44,762 bases of DNA from Chara braunii (taxonomy: Eukaryota > Streptophyta > Charophyceae > Charales > Characeae), in assembly GCA_003427395.1 (NCBI GenBank), contig BFEA01000570.1, forward strand, positions 255,016 through 299,777, given 5' to 3'. A model generated the notes under the pieces. That model was not told where the DNA came from and did no database searches. It worked only from the letters and a program-made list of their open reading frames with translations. Shown in pieces: positions 19,016 through 30,020 of the stretch (positions within the stretch are counted from its first letter, which is position 1; the number at the start of each line of letters is the position of its first letter). Both the position numbers and the translations under genes were made by a program.

Positions 19016-19536
19016 ATATTCTTCTCTCAAATCTTTTCATCATCTTTCAAATTCTTTCAATTCACCTTCACTACCTACCTACCACTACTCCTAAGGCTTA
19101 TACAGGGGACCCCTGCAAACATAGCTTTTGTTGTCTCCCTCCAGCCATCAGAGGGGATGCATGTTGCCCCCCGCCCCAACCATGGTGGTCAAGGATGGGG
19201 TGGGCCGCCGGTGGGGGTCCGGCTAACGCAAAGACCGAGCATTTTGCCAGTAGCTGCGCCTCCGTTTTTCATCGTCCCCCCACCCCCAACCGAATAACAG
19301 CAGTGTCTAAGGCGAACACTCTCCCACACAGTGCCTGTACTTAAGTTACCCCGAGAAGAAAAAGGAAAAAAAAATCAGATAGGCAGAGAGATAATACATG
19401 GACAGAGAGAGAGAGACAGAGGGATGCATCCCGTATCAAAACCCTCGATGCGCTCTTTCGCATCCTAAGTTCTGAATAGCATTGGGCCACATACGGTAGC
19501 GCCATATACAACTCCTTTCGCATTGCGCTGCACCTC
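19016..19536. other. Non-coding stretch right of the adapter
   Basis: No gene recognised. True linkage to sequence left of 18978 is uncertain. Confidence 0.5.
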
Positions 19537-19537
19537 C

Positions 19538-19786
19538 TTGCCCCCGCTGTGGCGCGCGCATCAGAAGTCTTCTGCGCTGCGCCCCATTGCCCCCGGTGTG
19601 GCGCGCGCATCAGAAGTCTTCTGTCGACCGTGTGCGATTAGTAGATTACCTATTCTGATGCGAGTATGTGAATCCGATTTAATGTGAGCATACGAGTTCT
19701 ATGTTGATGTGAGCATGTGAATTCAATTTGATGTGACCATGTAAATTTTCAATTTGATGTGACCATGTGAATTCAAGACTGAGATT
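19538..19786. repeat. 49-bp duplication and ~26-bp tandem repeats
   Basis: TTGCCCCCGCTGTGGCGCGC (then GCATCAGAAGTCTTCTG) occurs at 19538 and, with one change, at 19587 (period 49). At 19657-19786 there are about five degenerate copies of a unit like TGATGTGAGCATGTGAATTC. Confidence 0.85.
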
Positions 19787-20861
19787 GGATGAATTCTGCT
19801 GAAGCTGGTTACGATCGTAGCACGTTCACATATCGTAGTGACACATCTGCTCCATGTCACCCGCGCATAAATGCCACATCAGCGATACATCAGTGCCGTG
19901 TCAGCTCCAGGTCAACATCCTACATCGATTGGTAGTAATCGTTTGATTGGCTTTCAAGGGCAATTAATTAACACCGTTCGACTCTCTTCGACTCCGCACA
20001 AAAGTAAGAACACCGAGTTTGCTCCCTGACGACTCTTGCTACCGTGTCGCCCTATCCATCCCGGAAGCATCTTGTCTGCTAGCGCACCAACCTCAACTGC
20101 ATCAGGGGAGAAAGGGGGTGGAGGGGGAGGGGAAAGGAGCGGAGGTGAAAGGAGGGGAGGGTGGGGAGAGGATGGGAGGGCCTTTGAGAGCACTGCTACA
20201 TCGTCCTCAGAAGAGACATGGAGGACGAGGAGAACAACGAAAAGCAGGGAATACTACCTTTTTCCCCCGAACAAAACGCACCCGCATGATAAGAGTAGAC
20301 AGTCGAACGTTCTCATCACTCCCATAGAGACATGATTACCGGGAACAAGGACGAGCATGGTTTCATTTTTTTCGGTTGATTTCGGTTTATTTCGGTTCAT
20401 AGATCGCCGAGACCGCGGCAAGATATGTCGAACTCTTCTGGCCGTAGGAGTGCTAACAGGATCAACAACAACGGGCAACAGCAGCCCGGCATTACAATAG
20501 TGGAAGTCGCATAAAACAGCTTCAATTGCAGTATCGACCGCACGGCTACCGCCCGCAGCAATATGCTACCATTGTGCTGCTGCTGCTGGTACTACTACTG
20601 TGGTAGAAAACAGCTTCCGTCACACTACCGTCAGCAGCAGCGGTACAACTGTGGAAATAACTGTAGAAGAAGCTGTTGTCTCGCCGCTCATGTTAGTATT
20701 CGTTATTGGACAGCAGTGCTAGTAGCTCTTGCCTCTGTTGCGATTTCCTTACTCGTCGGCGCGCAGTAATTCGAGTCCGAGCTCTTCGAATCGTCGCTGT
20801 TTCTGCATTCGTAGTTGTACAGTGGTTCTAGTACTTGACATTGTTGCTATGGCCGTATTCA
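19787..20861. other. Non-coding stretch
   Basis: A GGA/GGG-rich patch at 20105-20185, one more copy of the 10.2-kb MITE-like arm at 20254-20284 and short CGGTT repeats at 20372-20397. No gene seen. Confidence 0.5.
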
Positions 20862-20879
20862 TAGTAATAGTAGTAGCAC

Positions 20880-20919
<40 letters not shown>

Positions 20920-21034
20920 TGTTGAGGTAGTAGTAGTAGTAATCCTAGTAGCAGTAGTAGTAGTAGTGATAGTAGTAGTAGTAGTAGTACTTGTTGTAGT
21001 ACTAATAGTAGTAGTAGTAATCCTAGTAGCAGTG

Positions 21035-21069
<35 letters not shown>
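20862..21069. repeat. (AGT)n trinucleotide microsatellite
   Basis: About 200 bp of nearly pure AGT/GTA triplets with scattered changes. Confidence 0.95.
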
Positions 21070-21070
<1 letters not shown>

Positions 21071-21138
21071 TAGAAGAAGTGGTAGTAGTAATAGGAGGGG
21101 GAGGAGTAACAGCATAGTAGTAATAGAGGTAGAAGTTG

Positions 21139-21275
21139 TAGTGGGAGGAGGAGGAGGAGGAGGAGGAGGAAGACGTTGTCCCTCTTGGAGAGGTAACGGT
21201 ACCCGGTGGAGGAAGAGGAAGAGGGGGAGGGGGGAAGAAGGAAGGGGGAAGAGGGAGGAGGAAGGAGAGAGGGGA
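21139..21275. repeat. GGA-rich polypurine tract
   Basis: Mostly GGA and GGGGA/GGAA units, possibly G-quadruplex- or triplex-forming. Confidence 0.8.
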
Positions 21276-21315
21276 CGGCGAGAAAAACGGAGATCTCACC
21301 TTCTTCTACCAGCTG

Positions 21316-22144
21316 CCCGCTCGCGTGAAGCACCCCACCTCTGTCTCTTGTCTCTCCCGTTCGCTCAGGTGCACACTGCCGCCACATCTAGCTCTTATAT
21401 CAGCTCCACGCTCACATGAAGCACCCTGCCTCTGTCGCTCGCCGGTTCGATCCCGTGCACATTCTTTGTTGAAAAAAAACGCCCAACCAATTCAATTACC
21501 TGTCGAATCTGGAACGGCCTTTCGGGCCTCCTATGAACATCAGCAGTCTCTGCTCAATGCCACTCGGGGGTACCTATCGATGTATTATTGGACTTCCATT
21601 GACTTGCTTGGGTCAGCTCTTCCCCGGGGCTCGGTCCCGCCTGTGCAGTGTCGTCGTAGGGGGCTGCCACGCGGCTACTGGCACCGTGCCCCGAAAGCAC
21701 GGACGCCCGTCCCATCTTTTCATATTTGACCGAAGGGTCGAGGATTCACGGAGGGGGAGGTCCCCCTAGCACGCGTTTAGAGTTACACGTGTTCAGAGAT
21801 ATTGGCTTTGGTCTTCTTTCTCTGCGGCCAATATGCTTCTGATCTGACAGTGCGTAAAGTGGACAATTTCGTTGAGAAATGCGGATCCCAGAACTTTCCT
21901 CTGGAGGATGGCGCGACCCTTAACAGGGGTGCCTTTTCGGGTTTTGTGTTCGCAGCCCGTCAGGGTTGCGTTTCCGCCCCCCGAGACATTTTTCGTCATC
22001 GTTCGTCCCATTGGTCGTTCAAAGGCTGGTAAAATGAAAGGCACTGGCATTTGGGGGGGGGCGGCAGTTCAAGCAAATCCAGGACCGGTAGCTGTCCGTG
22101 GCGTTTTCCTGGGAACCCCGCAGTCCAAAAAAAATTGAAATGGT
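21316..22144. other. Non-coding stretch, partly duplicated
   Basis: A unit containing TGAAGCACCC(C/T) occurs near 21324 and 21417 (offset about 93). A GGTTCGATCCC B-box-like sequence is at 21443. No partner A box or gene is visible. The remaining ~650 bp are of unknown origin. Confidence 0.45.
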
Positions 22145-22245
22145 GTGCGGGCCGCAGGGCCTTGAAATTCGAATCTGAAACGGTGGACCCAGGCCTGAAA
22201 CAGCGTGCGGGCCGCAGGGCCTTGAAATTCGAATCTGAAACGGTG
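22145..22245. repeat. 60-bp tandem duplication
   Basis: GTGCGGGCCGCAGGGCCTTG followed by AAATTCGAATCTGAAACGGT occurs at 22145 and 22205, exactly 60 bp apart. Confidence 0.95.
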
Positions 22246-22297
22246 TGGACCCCGGTTATCTGCGTGCCATCTGGATTGACTTACCGTGAGGGCACGG

Positions 22298-22667
22298 TGT
22301 CGGCGCGAATACCCTTACAAGGGTATTCGCCCTGTTTTTTGCAAATGACAGAAAAATGAGTTTGGCTTAAAGTTAAGTATACCGCGCGAGGCGCGTCTGC
22401 GTCTGCATGGTTACGATGGCCGGATGGTTGACTAGAATAGGGAGTGTGTGGGCGCGCAGACCTGAGGCGCGCGTGATCTTCTTAATTGTTGATGACTTAA
22501 TGGTCGGCGTGGTCGCCGGCCGGGATTTTTTTTCTGATTAAACAGGGATTAAAAAGATAATGTCTCGCTGATTGAAATGTTTGCCTGTGGCCTGTGCGTA
22601 CGTGCGGAGGACGGCATCGACGACAATGCGACTCCTGAAGGCGTTTCGATAGTTTGGCGCGTCACGC
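22298..22667 (+). mobile_element. Truncated LTR of a related, older element
   Basis: It starts TGTCGGCGCGAATACCCTTA, exactly like the LTR starts at 22668 and 42768. It shares diverged downstream blocks such as TTTTTTGCAAATGACAGAAA and GTGGGCGCGCAGA...AGGCGCGCGTG. It is cut off after 370 bp where the main element begins, so the main element seems to have inserted into it. Confidence 0.8.
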
Positions 22668-24557
22668 TGTCGGCGCGAATACCCTTACAAGGGTATCCGC
22701 ACTGGTTTTTGCAAATGATAGAAAAATGGTCGGTATAAGTCGGGCGAGGAACGGCCGCGTCCGTGCCCGTCCTGACTAAGCTAGAAGGTATGTGGGCGCG
22801 CAGTTTTAAGGCGCGCGTGTGTTTTTTCTGGTTAAGGGAGCGGCCGGTCTAGTCGACCGACCCGGGCCGTGCTGTGGTTTTTGTTGAGGGGATTAAAGTC
22901 GTTCTTGGGTGGTGTGCGCGGCCGACAGTAGGGCTGACGCGCCGGTAGGTGCGCGGGTTGGCCGCGATGGGGTCTAAGTAGGCTGGCGTGAGTGTCGGGC
23001 GTTGGCGCGCCGGTTGAAGGTGGGAAAGGAGGGCCTAGGCTGTTTTTCCCAGGCCTGGGCACTGCGCGGCACCACTTCACATTGAAGCTCGCGCTTTGCT
23101 GGACCGGGCTTGGGCTTAGCCCTATAGGTTACAGCGTTGGGCTACTACTACAGGGATTGAGGGATCGAGGCCAACAGGCGTCGGTGCAGCAGCGGCGAAG
23201 CATCATGGCGGAAATTGAGGGGGTTGAGGGCTCGACGAGGTTACCCCCCCTCAGTTTTGCTGGTGGGTGCTACAACGGACCCGACCTACGGAACCGGTAG
23301 GGTGTTAGCAGTCCCACTCCGTCATTAGGATCTTTTACATATATGTGTATAAGTTATTTTACGTTATTTTATTTTTGTTTTGTTTCTTTATTTCTATTTA
23401 TTGTTCTCATTATTATCCGCGGTCCCGTTCTGATTCAAGGGGCGCGGTATCACGGCTGGCGGTCCGAACTTGGAAGAGCCACGGGTGGGGTACCACCGCG
23501 ATTTGGTTCTCGAGGCATTCGGTAGTCCTCGACGGGGAGGGTGAGGAGAGGATCTGGTCGCGGGTCCCGCCCGGGTTAGGCGAGGGCAGGAGCGAGTGGC
23601 GGGGCTGGCCAGCCGGCGTAGCACGGTTAGGGGAGGGGTGCTAGTGTAGCGGAGTGGCGGGCGTCATGGGGAGCAAGCGGACTCGGGCTCGGTATTGCGC
23701 CGAGGGTACCCGGTGGCAAAAGGGGGGCCAGAGGGACAGTGCGCGCTGCACCGGGATCGTGCGGACAGACAGGCCGGGCGGAGCCCAGCGGGTGCGACAG
23801 GGTACTAAGCCCGGGCGGCGGTTTCGACTGGGCCACGGTGGGCAGCGACGGGCGGAGGCGACAACAGCGAGCTGGTTGGAGAGTGGTGGAGCTCGTTGTG
23901 GAGGAAGAGGGTCTGGCCTCGGGTCCCGCCGGGTTCAGGCGAGAGCGGGAGTGAAAAGGGGAGCTGGCCAGTCGGCGCGGTCCTTGTGCGGGGGCGGATG
24001 GATAAAGTTGGGGAGGCCGATACCCGAGCGTTTGACTACGGCATTTGAGTACTGCCCGACCGATTGCTCGGCGCTCGGGGCACCGGTGGTAGGAGTTGAG
24101 GTTGACGACAACCAGGAGGGGAGATGAATCGGGGCGCATTTTTGCGTCGGATTCGTTAGAAGAAACGACGACGGAAGGATGAGTCGGACGGAGCCCAAAG
24201 GCTACAGCGCCCTCGATCCTAAACAGAATCGAGAGGGAAGAGAGGCGAGGTGGGGGTTTTCGAACGAGGCGACATCGATTATAATGGTACTTTTACTGAT
24301 AGGTTAGTAAGTTAGGCAGTTAGTAGGATTGAACCTGCGCGGAGTCATAACGAAGTGGGAGGAGCGGTTGAGGCTGAAAATTTTGCATGTCGAAAGGTTT
24401 CGACAGTCGGGGCAGTCAATAGAGATGTGGCTTGCGCTAAATGCTATCGGGAAAGGGGTGAACCCGGGTGCGGAAACAGGTAAGGTGCAAGCGAAGTAGA
24501 GGGTGGTGGAAGAGGCATTGGGGAAGGCCACGGGGGTAGCGGAGCAGTAACAGGGGG

Positions 24558-24748
24558 GGGCGAACGGGGATGGTACCTGGCGCAGGGCATACAAGGGGCC
24601 ATGACGAGTGACAGCGTAGGCAGCGGGCACGAACGGGGTGAGAAAGCGAGCGNGGGCGAACGGGGATGGTACCTGGCGCAGGGCATACAAGGGGCCATGA
24701 CGAGTGACAGCGTAGGCAGCGGGCACGAACGGGGTGAGAAAGCGAGCG
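24558..24748 (+). repeat. 95-bp exact duplication split by one N
   Basis: 24558-24652 and 24654-24748 look identical (GGGCGAACGGGGATGGTACC ... GAGAAAGCGAGCG) with a single N between. In the 3' LTR the window ends exactly at the end of the first copy. This suggests an assembly overlap artefact rather than biology. Confidence 0.85.
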
Positions 24749-26702
24749 CTGGCGGATGGTTGCTCGNCNCNGACCAGAGGCAACGAAGGGGGTAGGATGT
24801 GCCTGGGCAGGTAGTCGCGGTAGGTACATCCGTGAGAGAGGGGGCTGGGCGAAGGTAGTGACGGGGCGGAGTGCTAAGGAAAAGAAGNGAGGCGGANTAA
24901 GGAGCANCCGGCAGTGATACGAGACTGAATGTGCATGCCAGGTGTGCACAGACNGAGGAGGGGAGGTTGGAAACGGCGGAGANGAGAGTCGAGCGCANTT
25001 GGGGGAATGTAGCTCGATCGATTCTTAACGGAATCGACCGGGAAAACTTGCTATCTGAGGGATTTGTGGCTGGGCGAGCGTGATAGTCAGATTAGGACCA
25101 NTGTTAGAGTAGTGGAATATGAGTCGGAGCTGAAAAAGGTTCGCTGGGCTATGNCGGAGTGGGAAAATGAGTAAAAGAGGGGGGGGATTCGCTCACCTTT
25201 CCGCNTTCTGAGTGAGTAGCGGGGCCAGAACGAGCCGGGACGAGGGTGCTTATCTGGCTCGGGTGTATCTGGCTTATGCTCCTGAGGAAGGGCTCCCGCC
25301 TCCTCTCCACCTGCGACGTGATCCCGAAGGAGCACGCCATTGCGATTGCCGAAGCTTCNCCTGTTTGTGAGCTCGTTGGTCCCCGGCGCCGCTNCAGTGG
25401 GAGATTCCTGTGAGCTGCTCAGTTTGGCTATGGGTCGGACNTAGGCCTGGCCGAGGGGTTATACCTCAGGGCGGCTCTGTGTGCCATCAGGCCTTGTTTT
25501 GTCAATCGGGCTTGNCCGGGGACTTGCCTGGGGACTATATACGCAGGAGCTCCGNGCAGTCTCANCCGAGATCCGCAAAGCAAGGACGGGGACTGTAAGC
25601 CAGCAGGCTTACTTGGTGGCAGGCGCGCCGCTCGTCGGAACCAAGGAGAGTAAGGCAACATTCAGGGGGTCTGTGAGACGTCGGACTGTCTTCTCGCTGG
25701 GCAGGGCGGCAACNACGAGGTCTGTTTGGTTGCGAGCCTGAAGACGGGCTGGAGTGACCGAAACTAAGGAGGGAGGGGCGTGTTGGCTGTTGANACGAAC
25801 CAGACGGATTACCGACAGTCTGCTATGGTTTGGTCCACTGTTCCTGCTGAATTTCGTTGTGGGTGGCCAGTTGTGTGCNGAGCACCGCCGCTGTGTTCTG
25901 CCAACAGGGGGNTGGGATGCGAGCTGTGCATTTTTGCTACGGCTGTTGCATTCGTGTAGAATAGCACGAAGTGCTGGGGTGTTGTTGTGCACGAAGTGCT
26001 TGACTGAGGCTACTACGCTATTTTGGTTGCGGCAGTTTGAGGGTCGTATAGTTGTAGCCGCACCTTGGAGGAGCGAAGGCGTAGTGTGGAGGAAGGGGTT
26101 GTTGCTGCGATTCGGGAAGCCGTCAGGTGTTTGACTTCGGGCAGTTTGACTCAGTCTGGCCAAGCTGTTACACTGGCTGCCATTGCGGGACCCTNAGACG
26201 AGTGAAGGTATCAAGTCCCTCTCCTGCGAGTCTGAGTGCACCTCTCTTGTATCTGAGAGANTAAATGCCTCTACTTCTGNCCTTCTTACTCTGAGTCTAG
26301 TCCATTGGTTCTAAGAGGAAGGCGGCAGGCGGGATTGCAACCCGTANGACCGCAGCAAGACTCTGNGGGGAGTCAGCCCACCGATTGCGGGAGCTCTGCC
26401 GGAGCCTAGGCGAGGCTCTGGAGGCAGGGAATTGAAAGGTAACNNTTTGNTTTCCCTTTATATACCCTGATATAACCCCTACTTGTACGTCTTGCTATGG
26501 TTGACTGAGTATACTGTATGTACNCCTATTTTGACTTTGGATTGACTGGCANGACACAAGTCAGACTAAATAAAGGAATGTGTGTGCAATCGCAGTCTCA
26601 GTTTGTTAATTGCCTGAAGGCAGATTGTGAACACAAGGGGTTGCGTCTGGGAGAAGGGGTGGGTGAAAGGTGGTTTTGCCTGAGGTTGACAGGGTCCTAT
26701 GA

Positions 26703-27524
26703 GGTCAGACCAGTTCCATAAGATTGGACGACCTGACCGCTGTGTTTTATTTTTGAATTGCCTGGAGGATCAGACCAGTTCCATAAGATTGGACGGTCTG
26801 ATTGCTCTGANCTGTGAGGGTTGACTGTGGTTGACTTTTCAGGGGCCAAGCCTGNACCATAAGATTGGAGGGTTTGGTTGCCATGTTTGTTTGGGTTTGT
26901 TCTGTTTCTTTTGTTTCTGATCGAGGAGNTNTGAGCAAGTCCATAAGATTGGACGGCTCAGCCCCCTCTTGTTTTATTCTGAGGGGATAATTTTTGCTGA
27001 GGGCAGGGCATGTCCATAAGATTGGACGGCCTTGGACTCATGCCGCACACAGTGGATCAGAGAGCAACGAACCTAGCAGAGGACCAGATATGTTCCATAA
27101 GATTGGACGGTCTGGCCCGATGCCTCGCACATGCTGGAACCCAAAAGGTTAAAATTTGGNTATATTCTATACTATCCTATGTAAGAACAGGCTAGTCANA
27201 CATGGGTCCATAAGATTGGACGGCCTGGCTATAGCTTATCATGAAATGAAGAGAGTATGACTAAAGAGATATAACTGAAGGTAAATTTGGCCAGGTTGAG
27301 CAACGTTCTAAGATGAGCGGCTCAGCCCTATGTCCATTTGGAAGACTAAGTGCAGAGAGGTATATATAACTTGGATATTAAACAGTTCAGGGCGNNTGAG
27401 CCTTGTTCTAAGATGAACGGCTTCGTCATATGCCNCAAANGGAAGAGAGAAGTGGTTGTGCAACCTGTTCGTGTATACTCAATGGCTGAGTCAGGCAGGT
27501 TCCATAAGATTGGACGGCTTGACT
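26703..27524 (+). repeat. Array of ten structured hairpins with TAAGAT loop
   Basis: About ten copies, 66-109 bp apart, of TCCATAAGATTGGACGG or a variant, each flanked by complementary arms. Outer arms: GGTCAG/CTGACC (26703), ATCAGACC/GGTCTGAT (26769), CCAAGCC/GGTTTGG (26846), TGAGC/GCTCA (26932), CAGGGC/GCCTTG (27004), CCAGA/TCTGG (27084), CAGGC/GCCTG (27188), TGAGC/GCTCA (27297), GAGCC/GGCTT (27398), AGTCAGGC/GCTTGACT (27489). The inner stem is (G)TCCA/TGGA(C) in most, but GTTC/GAGC and GTTC/GAAC in the copies at 27297 and 27398, around the same hexaloop. Stems change while pairing is kept. It lies within the presumed 5' LTR. Function unknown. Confidence 0.85.
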
Positions 27525-27699
27525 TTATGCCCTATGTTAAGGGAATAAGGCATCAAGAGATTACGAACTATTGTCTGCCAAGTTGGCTTGGGGATGGTGA
27601 GAGTACTTACCTTTGTGGTTTGACATTGCATGTGGCTGAGTGAGGCTACTACTTGGTTTGAGTTTCAGGTTGACAGGTAGTTGCTTTAGAGGCTCNCCT

Positions 27700-28130
27700 C
27701 GTGCTCGAGCGATAGGAGTTAGTTCAATTTTTGCATTTTCTGAGCTAAGTTTTTACTTAGATCGATTCTCGCATTTTTTGGGATTTTTTGTTATACTTGG
27801 CTTTGTATGAATTTTAGTAAGCCACTTTCTCTACAGGAAACACTGCCGAAATTTTTACAAATCGGGGGAGTTAGTCAATTCTTGACTTCTCAAAGTTCAA
27901 CCTGTCTAAAATTCATGTATGGCTTAGTAAAAATCTGGAAAGTCTCATTTTCTAAAGGGAGTGCTGCCCAAACTTTTGCTAATTCAGGGAGTTAGACAAA
28001 ATTGGACTTTGGAAAGTCAAAGACTATTTTTGTTCTCATATTCGGGCTGATATGAATTCTGAAAAGGCACTTTTCCTACGGGAAGCGCTGCCGAAATTTT
28101 CTTGATTTAGAGGAGTTAGGTTATATTCTA
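27700..28130 (+). repeat. Degenerate ~122-bp tandem repeats
   Basis: Three units end in GGAGTTAG-like sequence at about 27874, 27995 and 28119, each preceded by (A/T)CACTTT...GGGA..CGCTGCC-like sequence and about 25 bases. A first partial unit (GATAGGAGTTAG) lies at 27711. Spacing 121-124 bp. Confidence 0.75.
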
Positions 28131-29090
28131 ACAGATGGCGATTCTGACGATCCACCCTGAATAGGGGAGATCCTGCCGTTAATCTACCTTTGCTTGGGCA
28201 CTGGCTTAGGGGTATATTTTCATTTAGTTGGTAGATAACTTGGGTAAGAATGTGCTATAGAGGGTCATCCCCCGTATGCTGATGATTTAGCTTGGGCATT
28301 GACCTGTCTTATGGAACAGGCCTTTCGCGAACATTCGATTCAGGACTTGGGCTAGTTCAGTTTGATCCTGCAAGGATCATCATCTGTTATCACTAATAAC
28401 AGGTCGGTTGCCGATTCGTCGGCTCACGACTCAATTCATACTCATTCCCCATACTTAACCTAAAAGGCTTTAGCCGTGGTGACTTTTTTTTTGTTGTTAA
28501 GGGTTTCACCTGGACTTTTATTGAATGACCATTTAACAAAGGTACTGAGTATTTAATTGAGGTTGATTGGTTGAAAGTTGGGGTTTGCATGACTAAAGCG
28601 AGGGGTATGAGTATAGGAACTGGTTGGAGTTGACTTCGCGTAGTGTGTGGACTCTTGTCTGACTTTTGATGTGATTGCAGGTATGTTCAAAGACTTGGGG
28701 TTTTGGTTGGGCTGCCTTGCGATCACATATATATGTATAGCTAGGAGAAGGCCCACTATGACTTTGAGAAGGGATCGTCACATAATTATTCTCCTTGTGC
28801 ATGTATATATATATGTGTCAGTACATGTGTACCTACGTGTGGAGCTAGCGTGGCCTGAAGTGCCCGCGTACTAAGGGTCAGTCGAAGGGCGGGGTGAATA
28901 GAAGGGAGGGGATATCCCTCGCCAATTCTTGTTTCTTTTCCTCGTTGCGATTTATCTTGGTGGAACGATGAAGTTCCGGGCGGAAGGGTCAGCGTGTTGC
29001 TGGTGATGCGTCAGACAACTCACTACCGCTCCAAACTTCCTCCTGCCCTAGGGGTCGTCTTGCCCCGCACCCGTAGGGACACCTCAGGGT
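28131..29090. other. LTR-internal stretch without recognisable features
   Basis: No coding potential recognised. It contains a TA-rich patch near 28728-28820 and otherwise unremarkable sequence. Confidence 0.4.
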
Positions 29091-30020
29091 GCTGAAGACG
29101 GACAAACCCTCATGCTGGTTTTACGCGCGCTAAAGGGATTACCCTCATTGGCTCGCGCTTAAGCCAACGCCTGAGCGTCGAAAGGTGACCCTTTGGCTCA
29201 GAATAGGCCATTTGGGTGTAGGCACTACACAATGCGCCGTCATCGCGGCTACTCGCGTGGAACTGCATAGCGAGATAGTATGTGTAAGTCCAGCACCCTC
29301 GCGATCTTATACTAAGTTCGCGAGCGACACTCGTCGCATCCGCACTAAAAGAGTTATGGGTCAGGCGGCGAGATCACGAACGCGACACAACCACTAAACT
29401 TGGGGTCTTGGTAACATGAAGTGGCACGTGGGCGGAGGACTAACTCCGGTCAGCCTTTGGGGGTCCGTGCACGGACCTCATTATGCCGGGACCTCATTAT
29501 CCCGAACGCCGGGTAGCCTATGGATAGGATACCGGACCTCCTCCGCGCGCGCGTCGTTTCAGCTTATCCACCCCCTTTCCATTTTAGAGGGCCAATAGCT
29601 AATGGGAGTCGTAGTGAGTCTCCTTTTTTTGCGTTTTCATGGTTGGACGTTGTAGTCCGTGGCGGCCGTCAAAGTCAAACCCCTTGATGTTCGACCGCCA
29701 TGACAGCTTAAAGCTGTTTACTCAACCCCTCTGCACAGGGTGCAAAAGTGGGTGTGGTTTTCAACCGAGCACAACGGTTGTCTAGCGTCGAGAGATTAAC
29801 CCTCAAGGCGCGTGTCAGCCGACACTTGAGTGTCGAATGTGACCCTCGAAAGTAATGAGGACCACGTGAGTATGGGTACTACATAGTACGCCATCACTAC
29901 GACCGCGTGCGTGCGTTTGCATTGCGAGTCGACATGAGTTAGCCCTGCGTCCGCGCGACTTCTATACTGAGTCTCGCGTGACGTCTATCTGATTTCTGCA
30001 TCGGAAATTTATGGGTTGGC
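29090..30020 (+). repeat. Diverged ~650-bp-offset duplication
   Basis: Blocks around 29220-29330 (GCACTACACAATGCGCCGTC, CTTATACTAAGTTCGCGAGC) are similar to blocks around 29875-29985 (GGTACTACATAGTACGCCAT, TTCTATACTGAGTCTCGCGT). Upstream AGCGTCGA and TGACCCT blocks also correspond. An old duplication within the presumed LTR. Confidence 0.65.

Noticed and set aside
20749-21387. Minus-strand ORF of 212 codons rich in Thr/Ser
   Set aside because: Produced by the (AGT)n and GGA tracts; no domain.
21395-21465. Possible tRNA gene (GGTTCGATCCC B box)
   Set aside because: No A box at the right distance and no acceptor-stem pairing; part of a local duplication.
22668-24748. ORFs of 80-170 codons in the LTRs as genes
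   Set aside because: GC-rich shadows in several frames; only the shared 102-codon ORF is noted, without a gene call.
26703-27524. CRISPR array
   Set aside because: The conserved part is only ~16 bp, spacing varies from 66 to 109 bp, flanks are complementary arms rather than spacers, and the host is eukaryotic.
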